Shown piece by piece: positions 54,222 to 63,747 of a stretch of 64,000 nt of DNA (its first letter is position 1; each line of letters begins with the position of its first letter). Both the position numbers and the translations under genes were made by a program. The notes beneath the pieces are model-generated. The model saw nothing but the letters and a program-made list of their open reading frames with translations. It was not told the DNA's origin and did no database searches. Source of the DNA: G963662905 sp963676725 (lineage in GTDB: Bacteria > Bacteroidota > Bacteroidia > Bacteroidales > WRLA01); the NCBI GenBank assembly GCA_963676725.1, contig OY781463.1:4154001-4218000 (forward strand). The letters are read 5' to 3'.

Positions 54222-54725
54222 TTATTCGTTCGGGAAATTTTGAGCCCGTTTTGATGCCCGTTTTTTATTAGGCCGGCGATCATTGTCAAAGCTGCGGTTT
54301 CTCATTTTTTGTGCTTGTGCATCAAAAACAATACGCTGTTCCTCAGTAAGTAAATTTCTGATACTCAATTTTTCAGAAACTCTTTTTTTCATCATCTCTG
54401 TGTTGATGCTACCAATTTTTTCAATTACAGCATTAACTGCTTTGGTGTCCGGTTGATCAACAGTAGTCAAGGTCTTTAACTTTGCCTGCAATTCATCTTT
54501 TTCGTTTTTTAGAGGTTGCTGTGCCTTCATTGTTTGCAGGTGAATTTTTTTAATTTCCTCTTTTTGTTGATCTGTTATTCCTGGTAAGCGATCAAGGAAA
54601 CGCTCTTTTCTCGGGAATTGATCATTGTCGCCCTTAGGCGATTGGCCACCTTTTTGTGCCATTAACTGCATACTGAAAAGGACGGCCATAATTAATGCTG
54701 CTAGACTTAAACTTTTTGTTTTCAT
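54222..54725 (-). CDS. Periplasmic Spy/CpxP-like protein with LTxxQ motifs
   Basis: A 167-residue protein with a signal peptide ending QLMAQ (residue 24). The mature part is a long charged helix pair: GITDQQKEEIKKIHLQTMK and LLTEEQRIVFDAQ carry the two LTxxQ-like motifs of Spy/CpxP. The C-terminal tail is very basic (RRPNKKRASKRAQ). Spy-type proteins are periplasmic chaperones or stress sensors. No cognate two-component pair is adjacent except the hybrid kinase at 54904, which lies directly upstream on the same strand. Confidence 0.75.
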   Translation of the reverse strand: MKTKSLSLAALIMAVLFSMQLMAQKGGQSPKGDNDQFPRKERFLDRLPGITDQQKEEIKKIHLQTMKAQQPLKNEKDELQAKLKTLTTVDQPDTKAVNAVIEKIGSINTEMMKKRVSEKLSIRNLLTEEQRIVFDAQAQKMRNRSFDNDRRPNKKRASKRAQNFPNE

Positions 54726-54903
54726 GATATTAATTTTATTAGTTTATACGAGTATTAGATAGGGAAACATGAATAAGGTTTAAGCGGCATTCCCACATTC
54801 TGTGTTAATAAATGTGAAAAAGCATTTACGCACATCAAAAAATTGATGCAAAACAATAGGCGGAGTGTGTTTAAGGAAGGGAAATAGTCAGTTCTATATG
54901 AAT

Positions 54904-57420
54904 TTATATAGTCCGTATTTTTTCCGCCAGTTCTTTTGGTTTAAAGGGTTTACTGATATAATCATCCATGCCGGCTGCGAGGCATTTTTCGCGATCTTCT
55001 TTAAGGGCATTTGCTGTCATCGCTACGATGCGAACATGTTTATGGCCATTTTCCGATTCATACTCCCGTATTTTTTTTGTCGCTTCGAAGCCATCCATAA
55101 CAGGCATCATAATATCCATCAAAATAATTTGAAAAGAGCCTTCAATATACTTTTCAAGACCGATTTTTCCATTTCCTGCGATTTCAACGCTATGGCCTTG
55201 TTTTTTCAAAACAGAGAGAGCTACTTTTTGATTAATCAGATTATCTTCGATCAGGAGTATGCGAAGCCCTTCTGCATTATTAGTGTCTTTTTGCTCCATT
55301 TTTTGTACTGGTTGATTTTCAGGATAAAACTCCCGTCTTGTTTTTTTCAGTTCGGGAATGCGGGCATAAATTTTTAAAGGCTCCCTTCGTGGTATATATC
55401 CTTGAGGAGGCACTCCGTCAGTAAATCGTGCAGTAAAATAGAATTTTGACCCTTTGCCGTATTCGCTCTCCACGCCAATTTCACCATTCATTAGCTGGAC
55501 AAGGTTTTTCGAAATAGCAAGACCAAGGCCTGTTCCGCCATATTTTCTTGTAAAGGAAGCATCCATTTGTGAAAATGAGTGAAAAAGCCTTTGTTTTTCA
55601 TTTTCCGTAATTCCAATGCCTGTATCAATCACTTCAACTCTAATTATTGTCGTTCTTGAGATATGATCGACCACAACAACATTCACCCGCACCCCGCCTT
55701 TCTCTGTGAATTTGAGGCCATTGTTCACCAGATTGATAATAATCTGCTTTAAGCGTACAGGGTCGCCAACCAGATAGCGTGGCACATAGGGGTCAATTTC
55801 TGAGAGAAGTTCCAAGTTTTTTTCTCTGGATTTCAGGCTGAGCAAGGCAATAAGGCTTTTGATTTCCTGATATAGGTCAAATTGAATGCTTTCGAGTTCT
55901 AATTTGCCGGATTCAATTTTAGAGAAATCCAGAATCTCATTAATAATTGTGAGGAGGTTTTCTGCGGAAACTGTGATAATATTTAATGCTTCGTATTGTT
56001 CATTATTGAGCTGTGTGTTTTTCATTTCATTAGCCATACCAATAATACCATTCATAGGAGTACGAATTTCGTGACTCATGTTTGCAAGGAAGAGTGATTT
56101 GCTATTGGTGGCTTCTTCAGCTTTTTGCTTGGAAAGGTTCAGGTCGCGGTTTATTTGTTCCAACCGGATATTTTGCATTCTGATTTCTTCTGTTTTTTGC
56201 TGTACTTCATTATTCTGTTCGGATAAGAGGCGCAGAACATTTTTATTCTTTTTATTTTGCCTATACAAAAGAAAAACGAGAACAAGAACAATAACAAAAG
56301 CCGAGGTGAGAATCAAGATAACAAAGAAAGCGTTTCTGTTTTTGAGTTGCTCTTCTTTATATAATTGCTCTGTAAAAAGGTTTTTGCTTTCTGTACGATA
56401 CAAATCATTTTTCATTTCCAGAATTCTCAATTCTTCCCTTTTGTTTTTAAAGGAGTTGAATTCACGTGCACCCGAATAGATGATATGATTGTCAAAAGCT
56501 TTCTTATAATTTCCCATTTGCGCATAAATATCCGATAGGTTCGAAGAAGCTACTTCAATTTCGGTATTGTTGTTAATACTCATGGCAATTTGTAGGGCAT
56601 CATTAAAATATTGTAGTGCTTTATTCGTTTGGTTTAGGCGTATGTAAAATCCTCCGACTTCATTATATGCCCTGGCGATTCGTTCCGGCTTGGAGAGCTT
56701 ATTTTCAATGCGTATATACTCATTATAATAATCGATTGCTTTGTTTGTTTGCCCCATAAGGCTGTGGGTAAAAGCTATTTTTCGATAAATTTCGGCCTGT
56801 TCCTGAGAAAATGGTTTTGATTTTTGCAGCTCAAGAGCGGCAAAATATGCCTTTAAGGCCTCTTCATATTTCAATTGGTCGCGAAAAGAGTTTCCTTTTG
56901 CTATTTGTGCTTGGCTTTGTCCGTTTATATCTTGGAGTTTCGAGAATACAGTTTCTGCCTTATTATAGTTTAGCGAAGCTGTTTCATGCTCTCCCATCAT
57001 TTGGTAGACTTTCCCCAAACCATAATAAGCTTGCGCCATCGCCCTTAAGTTATCGGTATCGCCGGCATGTTTTTCGGATAGGTCAATATAATATTCTAAT
57101 GCATTTTTGTATGAATGAATAGCTTGTTGAAAATTATTACCGCTCGCCTGAATTTCTCCAAGTACGACAAATGCATGAGCCATTTTTTCCTTATTCCCGG
57201 CATTTTGTGAGATTTTAATGGCTTTATCAGCATATTCTGCTGCTTTTTCGTTAAAGATATCTTTTATTTCAAGTGCAAAGGAGAGCAATGCACTTTGTTG
57301 CAGGCTGTCGTTTTTTTCCTGCATTACTATATTCTGTAGGCTATCAATACGACTTTCGTCCGAAATTGCAGCATTACAGAGGATAATCAGCAGGACTACA
57401 ATAGTATGCTTTATCTTCAT
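54904..57420 (-). CDS. TPR-containing hybrid sensor histidine kinase/response regulator
   Basis: An 838-residue protein. Signal peptide at the N-terminus (about 1-20), then about seven TPR repeats (30-330), one membrane helix (AFFVILILTSAFVIVLVLVFLLY region, about 363-386), a coiled coil, HisKA with H450 in NMSHEIRTPMNGI, HATPase (NLVNNGLKFTEKGG, GTGLGLAISK) and a C-terminal receiver with D769 in LMDIMMPVMDG. TPR-sensor kinases of this kind are frequent in Bacteroidota and sense envelope or periplasmic proteins; the stimulus is unknown. It follows the second hybrid kinase by 344 bp on the same strand. Confidence 0.92.
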   Translation of the reverse strand: MKIKHTIVVLLIILCNAAISDESRIDSLQNIVMQEKNDSLQQSALLSFALEIKDIFNEKAAEYADKAIKISQNAGNKEKMAHAFVVLGEIQASGNNFQQAIHSYKNALEYYIDLSEKHAGDTDNLRAMAQAYYGLGKVYQMMGEHETASLNYNKAETVFSKLQDINGQSQAQIAKGNSFRDQLKYEEALKAYFAALELQKSKPFSQEQAEIYRKIAFTHSLMGQTNKAIDYYNEYIRIENKLSKPERIARAYNEVGGFYIRLNQTNKALQYFNDALQIAMSINNNTEIEVASSNLSDIYAQMGNYKKAFDNHIIYSGAREFNSFKNKREELRILEMKNDLYRTESKNLFTEQLYKEEQLKNRNAFFVILILTSAFVIVLVLVFLLYRQNKKNKNVLRLLSEQNNEVQQKTEEIRMQNIRLEQINRDLNLSKQKAEEATNSKSLFLANMSHEIRTPMNGIIGMANEMKNTQLNNEQYEALNIITVSAENLLTIINEILDFSKIESGKLELESIQFDLYQEIKSLIALLSLKSREKNLELLSEIDPYVPRYLVGDPVRLKQIIINLVNNGLKFTEKGGVRVNVVVVDHISRTTIIRVEVIDTGIGITENEKQRLFHSFSQMDASFTRKYGGTGLGLAISKNLVQLMNGEIGVESEYGKGSKFYFTARFTDGVPPQGYIPRREPLKIYARIPELKKTRREFYPENQPVQKMEQKDTNNAEGLRILLIEDNLINQKVALSVLKKQGHSVEIAGNGKIGLEKYIEGSFQIILMDIMMPVMDGFEATKKIREYESENGHKHVRIVAMTANALKEDREKCLAAGMDDYISKPFKPKELAEKIRTI

Positions 57421-57764
57421 GATTATTTTAATGTTTTTGCCAGGCCCATTAAGTGTATTTCCTAAATAATCCCGATCAGGATAAAAAGATATAAACGCTT
57501 CCCCGAAATTTTATATAAAACGTCCTCTCCTGAGAAATCACCCAATTAGCTTGGGTCAAAGATATAATTATTTTCAGACTATTGCCTTGACAAAGCAGGA
57601 AACAATCCATGTTAATGATTAAAAAATCCATCATTTAGGAGCCTTCAGCGATTAGGGGTCGCTTTAAATAAACAGAGGCTCTTTTTGTGGGTTTATGTTG
57701 TAAAAAACATTTTCGTTTGCCGAATGATCGAACAAAGGATGGCGGCCATAATACTTGACAGAAA
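57421..57764. other. Intergenic stretch between the two hybrid kinases
   Basis: This 344-bp gap holds a half promoter (CAAAGATA at 57557-57564, a minus-strand TATCTTTG 137 bp before the kinase start), a small CCCAA/TTGGG hairpin at about 57540-57554, and an AGCGA/TCGCT stem flanked by GAGCC/GGCTC at 57640-57695 that may be a weak terminator. No gene is seen. Confidence 0.35.
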
Positions 57765-59723
57765 TTAGTCCATTATTCGATCCAATACTTGTATAAAATC
57801 TTCTTTTCTAAAAGGTTTGCTGATATATTCATCCATGCCTGCTTCGAGGCAAATATCCCTGTCATTTAATAAAGCGTTGGCTGTTAGGGCAACAATTTTT
57901 ACAGGAGGATTTATGTTGTGCTCTTTTTCGTATTGGCGAATTGCTTTAGTAGAATCGAGCCCATTCATTATAGGCATCTGTATATCCATCACAATAAGGT
58001 CGTAATTATTGCTTGTGGCCATTTCAAGGCCAACCTTTCCATTATTTGCAATATCGACTTTATGCCCCATTTTTCTTAATGTTGCTGAAGCTACTTTTTG
58101 GTTCAGCACATTATCTTCTACAATAAGAACAGTAAGGGCATCTCCTGCTTTCATCGTTATTTTACTCGCGGTTAAAGCTTGAGCTTTTTGCTCCTGTTGT
58201 TTGATTTGTTTGAAACGCACGCTAAACCAAAAGCAAGAGCCTTCGCCATCATTACTTTTCATCCCAACAGTGCCCCCCATTAATTCGGCTAGGTTTTTAC
58301 TAATGGCTAAACCAAGGCCTGTTCCTCCATATTTTCTTTTTGTATCTGAATCAGTTTGTGCGAATGGTTTAAATAATCGTTTTTGTCCCTCTTCGCTTAT
58401 GCCTATGCCAGTATCTTTTACTTGTATATACAGTTCTATGTTTTCGTGATCAATGCTTTTCGATTGCACTTGTACATCTACTTTCCCTTCATGCGTAAAT
58501 TTAACAGCATTGCCAATAAGGTTAATCAGGATTTGCCTGAAACGCACAGGGTCGCCAATTATTTCATCAGGTACATTTGCATCAATCTCATATAAAAGTC
58601 TGATTTTTTTATCGCGGGCAGCATATTCAAAAACCTTAATTACATCTGTTATTAAGTCTTTTAAATGGAATTTAACCTGCTCAATATCAATCTGATTGGC
58701 TTCAATTTTGGAAAAGTCAAGGATTTCGTTAACAATGGACAAAAGATTGTTCGCGGAAATTTTTATTATATCCATTGATTCCTGTGCATCCTCTGACATT
58801 TCCGTTTCTTTCATCAAATCGACCATGCCGATTATTGCACTCATCGGGGTTCTGATTTCGTGGCTCATATTGGCTAAAAACCTTGATTTGGACTCAGTTG
58901 CCGCTTCAGCCTTTCGACGTGCAGCAATCAGCTCAGCTTCCATGCTTTTTCGCTCAGTAATATCATTGCAAACAATCTGATATTCTTCCAAAACATTGTA
59001 TTCATTGAAAATGCCATTGAGCTGATGGAAGAACCATTTTTGCTTTTTTTCGGACAAAGAATCCTCTTGATCCAAACTATGTTCAAAAGAAAAACTATTT
59101 GTATCCGGTTGAAGTTTTTTTGCTTCCGAAATATAGTTTGCTTTATCAATAGCCGGAAACAGATCAAACAAAGATAAACCCTGCATCATTATCGCCTCTT
59201 TATTGAAGAGAGTCGCCATGCTATTATTCACGAAAGTGATTTTAAAAGAAATATCTGTGCGGAAGACAATATCAGATTGTTCCTGAAGAATGCTTTCATA
59301 GCGTTTTTCGGTCCGTTCCAATTTCATTCTAATTTCTTCCAGTTTCAGGAATACCCTGATTTTTGAAAGAAGAATTTCTTTATTGATGGGTTTTGTTATA
59401 TAATCTACAGCTCCTGTGCGGTAGCCTTTAAACACACTGATCTGGTCGATACGAACGGCTGTTAGAAAAATAATCGGTGTGTCTGCATTTAGGGGACTTT
59501 GGCGAATATTTGTAGCAAGTTCATAGCCGTCCATTTCGGGCATTTGCACATCGAGTATGCATAAAGCCAGTTTTACTTCACGAACAATATCAAGCGCATC
59601 CGAGCCATTGGAAGCACCTACGGCCTGAGCACCAAACTCCTTGATCAGGTTGGTGACCGCAAGAACATTCTCGCGCACATCATCAACAACCAATATCATA
59701 GGGGAAGAAAAGTTATTGTTCAT
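57765..59723 (-). CDS. Hybrid histidine kinase with receiver domains at both ends
   Basis: With the ATG at 59723 the product is 652 residues and starts MNNNFSSPMILVVDD, directly at a receiver domain; the frame continues 20 codons upstream but overlaps the promoter leader. Order: receiver 1 (D58 in LDVQMPEMDG, 1-130), a short helix, a PAS domain (about 150-265), HisKA with H288 in NMSHEIRTPMSAI, HATPase (NLIGNAVKFTHEG, GTGLGLAISK) and receiver 2 (D580 in MDIQMPIMNG). No membrane segment. The N-terminal receiver suggests that another kinase controls it. It has a perfect promoter 65 bp upstream. Confidence 0.92.
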   Translation of the reverse strand: MNNNFSSPMILVVDDVRENVLAVTNLIKEFGAQAVGASNGSDALDIVREVKLALCILDVQMPEMDGYELATNIRQSPLNADTPIIFLTAVRIDQISVFKGYRTGAVDYITKPINKEILLSKIRVFLKLEEIRMKLERTEKRYESILQEQSDIVFRTDISFKITFVNNSMATLFNKEAIMMQGLSLFDLFPAIDKANYISEAKKLQPDTNSFSFEHSLDQEDSLSEKKQKWFFHQLNGIFNEYNVLEEYQIVCNDITERKSMEAELIAARRKAEAATESKSRFLANMSHEIRTPMSAIIGMVDLMKETEMSEDAQESMDIIKISANNLLSIVNEILDFSKIEANQIDIEQVKFHLKDLITDVIKVFEYAARDKKIRLLYEIDANVPDEIIGDPVRFRQILINLIGNAVKFTHEGKVDVQVQSKSIDHENIELYIQVKDTGIGISEEGQKRLFKPFAQTDSDTKRKYGGTGLGLAISKNLAELMGGTVGMKSNDGEGSCFWFSVRFKQIKQQEQKAQALTASKITMKAGDALTVLIVEDNVLNQKVASATLRKMGHKVDIANNGKVGLEMATSNNYDLIVMDIQMPIMNGLDSTKAIRQYEKEHNINPPVKIVALTANALLNDRDICLEAGMDEYISKPFRKEDFIQVLDRIMD

Positions 59724-59787
59724 GAAAAAAACCTTTAAATAAATACCTAATAAATGATCGCACAAAAAAACCAAAATAAACAATACA

Positions 59788-59819
59788 CAAATATAGAAGA
59801 TTCAAAAATGACTGCCAAA
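59788..59819 (-). promoter_or_regulatory. Perfect promoter of the double-receiver kinase gene
   Basis: On the minus strand TTTG (59819-59816), 20 nt, TATATTTG (59795-59788), with a leader of about 60 nt. The divergent region to 60118 also holds two sets of palindromes (59934-59959 and 59995-60011) and no other gene. Confidence 0.75.
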
Positions 59820-59933
59820 CCTTTTATTGCTTATTCTATCCTAAAATCCATTATTGAGTGTTGAGCGACAATTAATAACATTGTACGTTTACGCAGGAAA
59901 ATAGTTTCTTAACAAGAAAAAATTAAAAAACCC

Positions 59934-59959
59934 GAACATTGTGTTCTTTTTGTGAACAC
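59934..59959. promoter_or_regulatory. Overlapping palindromes upstream of the Fe-alcohol dehydrogenase
   Basis: Three half-sites share one stretch: GAACA (59934-59938), TGTTC (59942-59946) and GAACAC (59954-59959), giving GAACA-TTG-TGTTC and GTGTTC-N7-GAACAC. Such nested half-sites can hold alternative regulator dimers. A possible operator, 160 bp upstream of the start codon. Confidence 0.35.
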
Positions 59960-59994
59960 TGTATTATTCCTGCACACTTAGCATGCTCAATCTG

Positions 59995-60011
59995 TGTTCG
60001 CTAATGGAACA
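59995..60011. promoter_or_regulatory. Palindrome similar to the nrf-operon site
   Basis: TGTTCGCTAATGGAACA: TGTTC and GAACA arms around GCTAATG. It resembles the core TGTTCGCTATCGAACA of the palindrome at 12110-12129 and lies 108 bp before the Fe-ADH start. Confidence 0.35.
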
Positions 60012-60118
60012 GTCATCGGTCTCAATTATGGTTTGAAGGTGTATTATGCTAATTTTCAACAATTTAAACGAAGTGGCACGGTGTTTATAATAAGAGGATC
60101 GAACATAAAACAAATATT

Positions 60119-61273
60119 ATGAACAGATTCACATTGCCCAGAGATCTTTATTTTGGAAAAGGATCACTTAGTGTTTTAAAAACCCTAAAAGGGAAAAAAG
60201 CTATTATTGTTACAGGGGGAAGCTCCATGAAGCGCTCAGGATTTTTGCAAAAAACAGAAGCATATCTTCAGGAAGCCGGAATTGAAACCCTGTTATTTGA
60301 GGGAGTAGAACCGGATCCATCTGTTGAAACAGTAATGCGTGGTGCAGAAGCTATGCGCAATTTTGAGCCGGACTGGATTGTCAGTATCGGCGGTGGTTCA
60401 CCCATTGATGCGGCAAAAGCCATGTGGATATTTTATGAGCATCCTGAGGCAGAATTTAAAGAAGTCGCCAAACCTTTCAATATCCCAGAACTCAGAAATA
60501 AAGCGCGCTTTGTGGCTATTCCTTCTACAAGTGGTACGGCAACAGAGGTAACCGCATTTTCTGTTATTACAGATTATTCTGAAAAAATTAAATATCCGCT
60601 AGCAGATTTTGAAATTACGCCGGATATTGCCATTATCGATCCGGAACTCGCCTATTCGATGCCAAAGAAACTGGTTGCACATACGGGAATTGATGCCCTG
60701 ACACATGCGACTGAAGCCTATGTTGCATCGAATCATTCTGATTTTTCTGACCCTCTGGCATTAAAAGCCATTAAAATGATAATGGAAAACCTTATTGCCT
60801 CTTACGATGGTGATGAAACAGCACGCGATCAGATGCATATCGCCCAATGCCTTGCAGGTATGGCATTTAGTAACGCCCTTTTGGGAATTTGCCACAGTAT
60901 GGCTCATAAAACAGGAGCGCTCTTCGGAATTCCTCATGGATGTGCAAATGGTATTTATCTCCCATATGTTATCGAATATAACAGAAATTGCTGTGAATCA
61001 AGATACGCTGATATTGCTCGATTTATCGGACTTAATGGTGAAACAGAGAAAGAGGCTGTAGATGCATATATTGAATGTATTAGAGATCTAAATACAAAGC
61101 TGGAAATACCCAAAACACTCAAAGAATATGGTGTTGATGAAGATTTATTTCTCAATAATCTGACAAAAATTTCCGAAAATGCTGTGAAAGATGCCTGTAC
61201 AGGTTGCAACCCACGCGAAACTGCTATTGATGATTTTGAGTCCATTTTTAAGCAAGTATATTACGGAAATTAA
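60119..61273 (+). CDS. Iron-containing alcohol dehydrogenase
   Basis: A 384-residue group III (Fe-dependent) alcohol dehydrogenase. The NAD-binding motif GGGSPIDAAKAM is near residue 95, and the metal ligands fall at D192 and H196 (GIDALTHATEAY) and H259 and H273 (CHSMAHKTGALFGIPHG), exactly the FucO spacing. It interconverts an alcohol and an aldehyde with NAD(P), typically in fermentation (ethanol, butanol or propanediol type). It is a single gene; the palindromes upstream suggest redox- or anaerobiosis-linked control, by analogy with the nrf operon. Confidence 0.93.
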   Translation: MNRFTLPRDLYFGKGSLSVLKTLKGKKAIIVTGGSSMKRSGFLQKTEAYLQEAGIETLLFEGVEPDPSVETVMRGAEAMRNFEPDWIVSIGGGSPIDAAKAMWIFYEHPEAEFKEVAKPFNIPELRNKARFVAIPSTSGTATEVTAFSVITDYSEKIKYPLADFEITPDIAIIDPELAYSMPKKLVAHTGIDALTHATEAYVASNHSDFSDPLALKAIKMIMENLIASYDGDETARDQMHIAQCLAGMAFSNALLGICHSMAHKTGALFGIPHGCANGIYLPYVIEYNRNCCESRYADIARFIGLNGETEKEAVDAYIECIRDLNTKLEIPKTLKEYGVDEDLFLNNLTKISENAVKDACTGCNPRETAIDDFESIFKQVYYGN

Positions 61274-61280
61274 GAGATTT

Positions 61281-61358
61281 AAAAACCATGCCCGTTCGCT
61301 CGCAATCCTTGTTTTGCCGAACATTCTATTTGATATTTAATAAAACGGGCTGGTTTTT
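61281..61358 (+). terminator. Terminator-like structure after Fe-ADH
   Basis: AAAACCATGCCCGTT pairs with AACGGGCTGGTTTT (one bulged base) across a loop of about 46 nt, followed by more T. It starts a few bases after the stop codon. Confidence 0.5.
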
Positions 61359-61412
61359 ATGCTAGAATTTTCTTTTGGTTATAGGTTGATACGGCCGGTG
61401 GTGCGGCCACAA

Positions 61413-61440
61413 AAAAGGGTGCCTTTTGGGGCACCCTTTT
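61413..61440. terminator. Bidirectional terminator between Fe-ADH and the EF-G paralogue
   Basis: A perfect 11-bp stem AAAAGGGTGCC (61413-61423) and GGCACCCTTTT (61430-61440) with loop TTTTGG and T-runs both ways. Confidence 0.85.
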
Positions 61441-61494
61441 ATTATTGGATTTATTACAATACTTCTATAAAAGAAGAATGATAATTCGATATGA

Positions 61495-63624
61495 TTAATC
61501 TTCGTCTTCGCCTTCGTATTCTGCGAGTAGTTTTGTTTGAACATCACCGGGAACTTGAGCATATTCTGCAAATTCGAGAGAATACATTGCACGGCCACTG
61601 GTAATGGAACTCAAGGCAGTTGAATAACGGTTCATTTCTGCAAGGGGAGCGCGAGCACGGATTTTTTGGTAATTTCCTTCGGCTTCCATTCCCATAATTA
61701 CAGCGCGGCGTCCTTGAAGGTCAGTCATTACATCACCCATTTTTTCTTCAGGAACCAGAACTTCTACATTAAAAATTGGTTCAAGAATTTTTGGCCCGGC
61801 ATTTTTAAAGGCTTCCCTAAATGCATTACGCGATGCTAGTTTAAATGAAATTTCGTTGGAATCAACCGGGTGCATTTTACCATCATAGATATATACAACA
61901 ATATCGCGGGCATAAGAACCTGTTAATGGGCCATCTTCCATTTTCTCCATCAAACCTTTCATAATTGCAGGAACAAAGCGTGCATCAATAGCACCACCCA
62001 CAATACAGCTGTTGAGGATTAATTTTCCGCCCCAATCCAGTTTTACCTCTTCGCTATTACGAACAGGGAATTCTGTGGTCCAGGCCATTCCTTCTGTATA
62101 AGGCTCAATCATCATATGCACTTCACCAAACTGGCCGGATCCACCGGATTGTTTTTTGTGGCGATAGCTTGCTTTTGCTTTTTTTGTAATGGTTTCCCGA
62201 TAAGCAATTTTTGGAGCATAATACTCATACTCTACCTTATCTAGATTTTCTATTTGCCATTTGGCAATATTGAGGTGCAATTCACCTTGGCCGCTAACGA
62301 TCAGTTGCTTAAGTTCTTTACTGTATTGAGCAGTAAGGGTTTGATCCACTTTATGGTATGCGTGGAATGCACTTCCGAGTTTTTCTTCATCGCCTTGATT
62401 TTTTGTTTTCACGGCCATTTGAATTTTCGGAGCGGGGAAGACGATTGGATCTACAATTCTATCTGAGGTCTTCAGCGAATTGAGTGTAGTATTTGTTTTG
62501 GTGTTTTTTAATTTAATGGCAGAGCCGATATCGCCGGCCATAAATTTTGTTGCTTTTTCACGGTTTTTCCCAGCCATGGCAAAAATCTGTGAAATGCGTT
62601 CTTTTGTGCTTGTATTTGCATTCATCAAGTCAGTAGCTTCAGCAACTTCTCCGGCCAAAACCTTAAAGAAACTTACTTCGCCTAAATGCGATTCGATGGA
62701 TGTTTTGAATACAAAAGCACAAGTAGGATCAGCTGAATTACAAACAATTTCTTTGCCTTCACTATCTTTTAAAGCGGGCATCTCATCAGGGGCAGGAGCC
62801 ATTCTGTTTGTAAACTGCATCAAACGGGCAACACCCATATTGTGTTTAGTGTTGATACAGAATACAGGGAAGAAATCACGGTTGTTAATACCTAATTTCA
62901 TTCCGGCGGTGATTTCATCTTCAGAAAGTGTTCCGTTTTCGAAGAATTTTTCCATTAATTCTTCATCGTTCACAGCAAGTTCTTCGATCATTGCTGCTTG
63001 CAATTCCTGTGCTTTATCAGCTTCAGAATCTGGAATTTCTGATACTTCAGGAGCTCCGCCTTCAGTGGGGAATTTATACATTTTCATTTTGATCAGGTCA
63101 ATCACCGAATCAAAACCAATGCCTGCATTTACAGGATATTGACAAATAGTAATGCCACTACCGAATTGAGCTTTCATCTGGCGAATGCTTTCGTCAAATT
63201 TTGAGTTCTCATGTTCCAGATGGTTCATTGCAAAAATTACAGGAGTGTTAAATCTGCTTGCGTTTCTCCAAGCGATTTCAGCACCAACTTCAACGCCATT
63301 CTGTGCATTAATAAGCATAATTCCACAATCGGCAACAGAGAGTGCAGAAATTACTTCACCAACAAAATCATCCATTCCGGGAGTGTCAATGAAGTTAATT
63401 TTCTTTCCTTCGTATTCACTGTACAAAACAGTGCTGTATATAGAGTTTTGACGCTCCAATTCTACTTCACGATAATCGGAAACTGTATTCTTATCATCAA
63501 CAGATCCTCTTCTGTTGATCAATCCCCCTTCAAAAAGCATACATTCAGCCAGGGTGGTCTTACCAGTCTTTGCTCCTCCTAGAAGCGCGAGGTTTCTGAT
63601 ATCCTTCGTTTGATAAACCTTCAT
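61495..63624 (-). CDS. Elongation factor G paralogue with altered GTPase motifs (EF-G2-like)
   Basis: A 709-residue protein with the full EF-G layout: G domain, domain II, III, IV (YRETITKKAKASYRHKKQSGGSGQFGEV) and V. The P-loop GGAKTGKT (16-23) is intact, but other GTPase motifs are changed. Switch I reads ERQNSI (57-62) instead of ERGITI. Switch II reads DTPGMDDF (80-87) where EF-G has DTPGHVDF, so the catalytic His is Met84. The base-specificity motif is NHLE (134-137) instead of NKxD. Bacteroides EF-G2 proteins lacking GTPase activity have been described; this fits that class. The housekeeping fusA must be elsewhere. The tail ends EYEGEDED. Confidence 0.85.
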   Translation of the reverse strand: MKVYQTKDIRNLALLGGAKTGKTTLAECMLFEGGLINRRGSVDDKNTVSDYREVELERQNSIYSTVLYSEYEGKKINFIDTPGMDDFVGEVISALSVADCGIMLINAQNGVEVGAEIAWRNASRFNTPVIFAMNHLEHENSKFDESIRQMKAQFGSGITICQYPVNAGIGFDSVIDLIKMKMYKFPTEGGAPEVSEIPDSEADKAQELQAAMIEELAVNDEELMEKFFENGTLSEDEITAGMKLGINNRDFFPVFCINTKHNMGVARLMQFTNRMAPAPDEMPALKDSEGKEIVCNSADPTCAFVFKTSIESHLGEVSFFKVLAGEVAEATDLMNANTSTKERISQIFAMAGKNREKATKFMAGDIGSAIKLKNTKTNTTLNSLKTSDRIVDPIVFPAPKIQMAVKTKNQGDEEKLGSAFHAYHKVDQTLTAQYSKELKQLIVSGQGELHLNIAKWQIENLDKVEYEYYAPKIAYRETITKKAKASYRHKKQSGGSGQFGEVHMMIEPYTEGMAWTTEFPVRNSEEVKLDWGGKLILNSCIVGGAIDARFVPAIMKGLMEKMEDGPLTGSYARDIVVYIYDGKMHPVDSNEISFKLASRNAFREAFKNAGPKILEPIFNVEVLVPEEKMGDVMTDLQGRRAVIMGMEAEGNYQKIRARAPLAEMNRYSTALSSITSGRAMYSLEFAEYAQVPGDVQTKLLAEYEGEDED

Positions 63625-63679
63625 CTCGTTAACCTATGTCTTAAATGGATTAATACTAATAAAATCAAAAATGAAGCGC

Positions 63680-63687
63680 AAATTTAT
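63680..63687 (-). promoter_or_regulatory. Candidate -7 element of the EF-G paralogue gene
   Basis: On the minus strand TAAATTTG matches TAnnTTTG, 56 bp before the start codon; no clear TTTG lies at the expected upstream distance. Confidence 0.35.
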
Positions 63688-63747
63688 AAAATTCTGATTA
63701 ATAATGGAGAATGTTCTGCACCTCATTAAAATAAATCTAAGTTCTTA

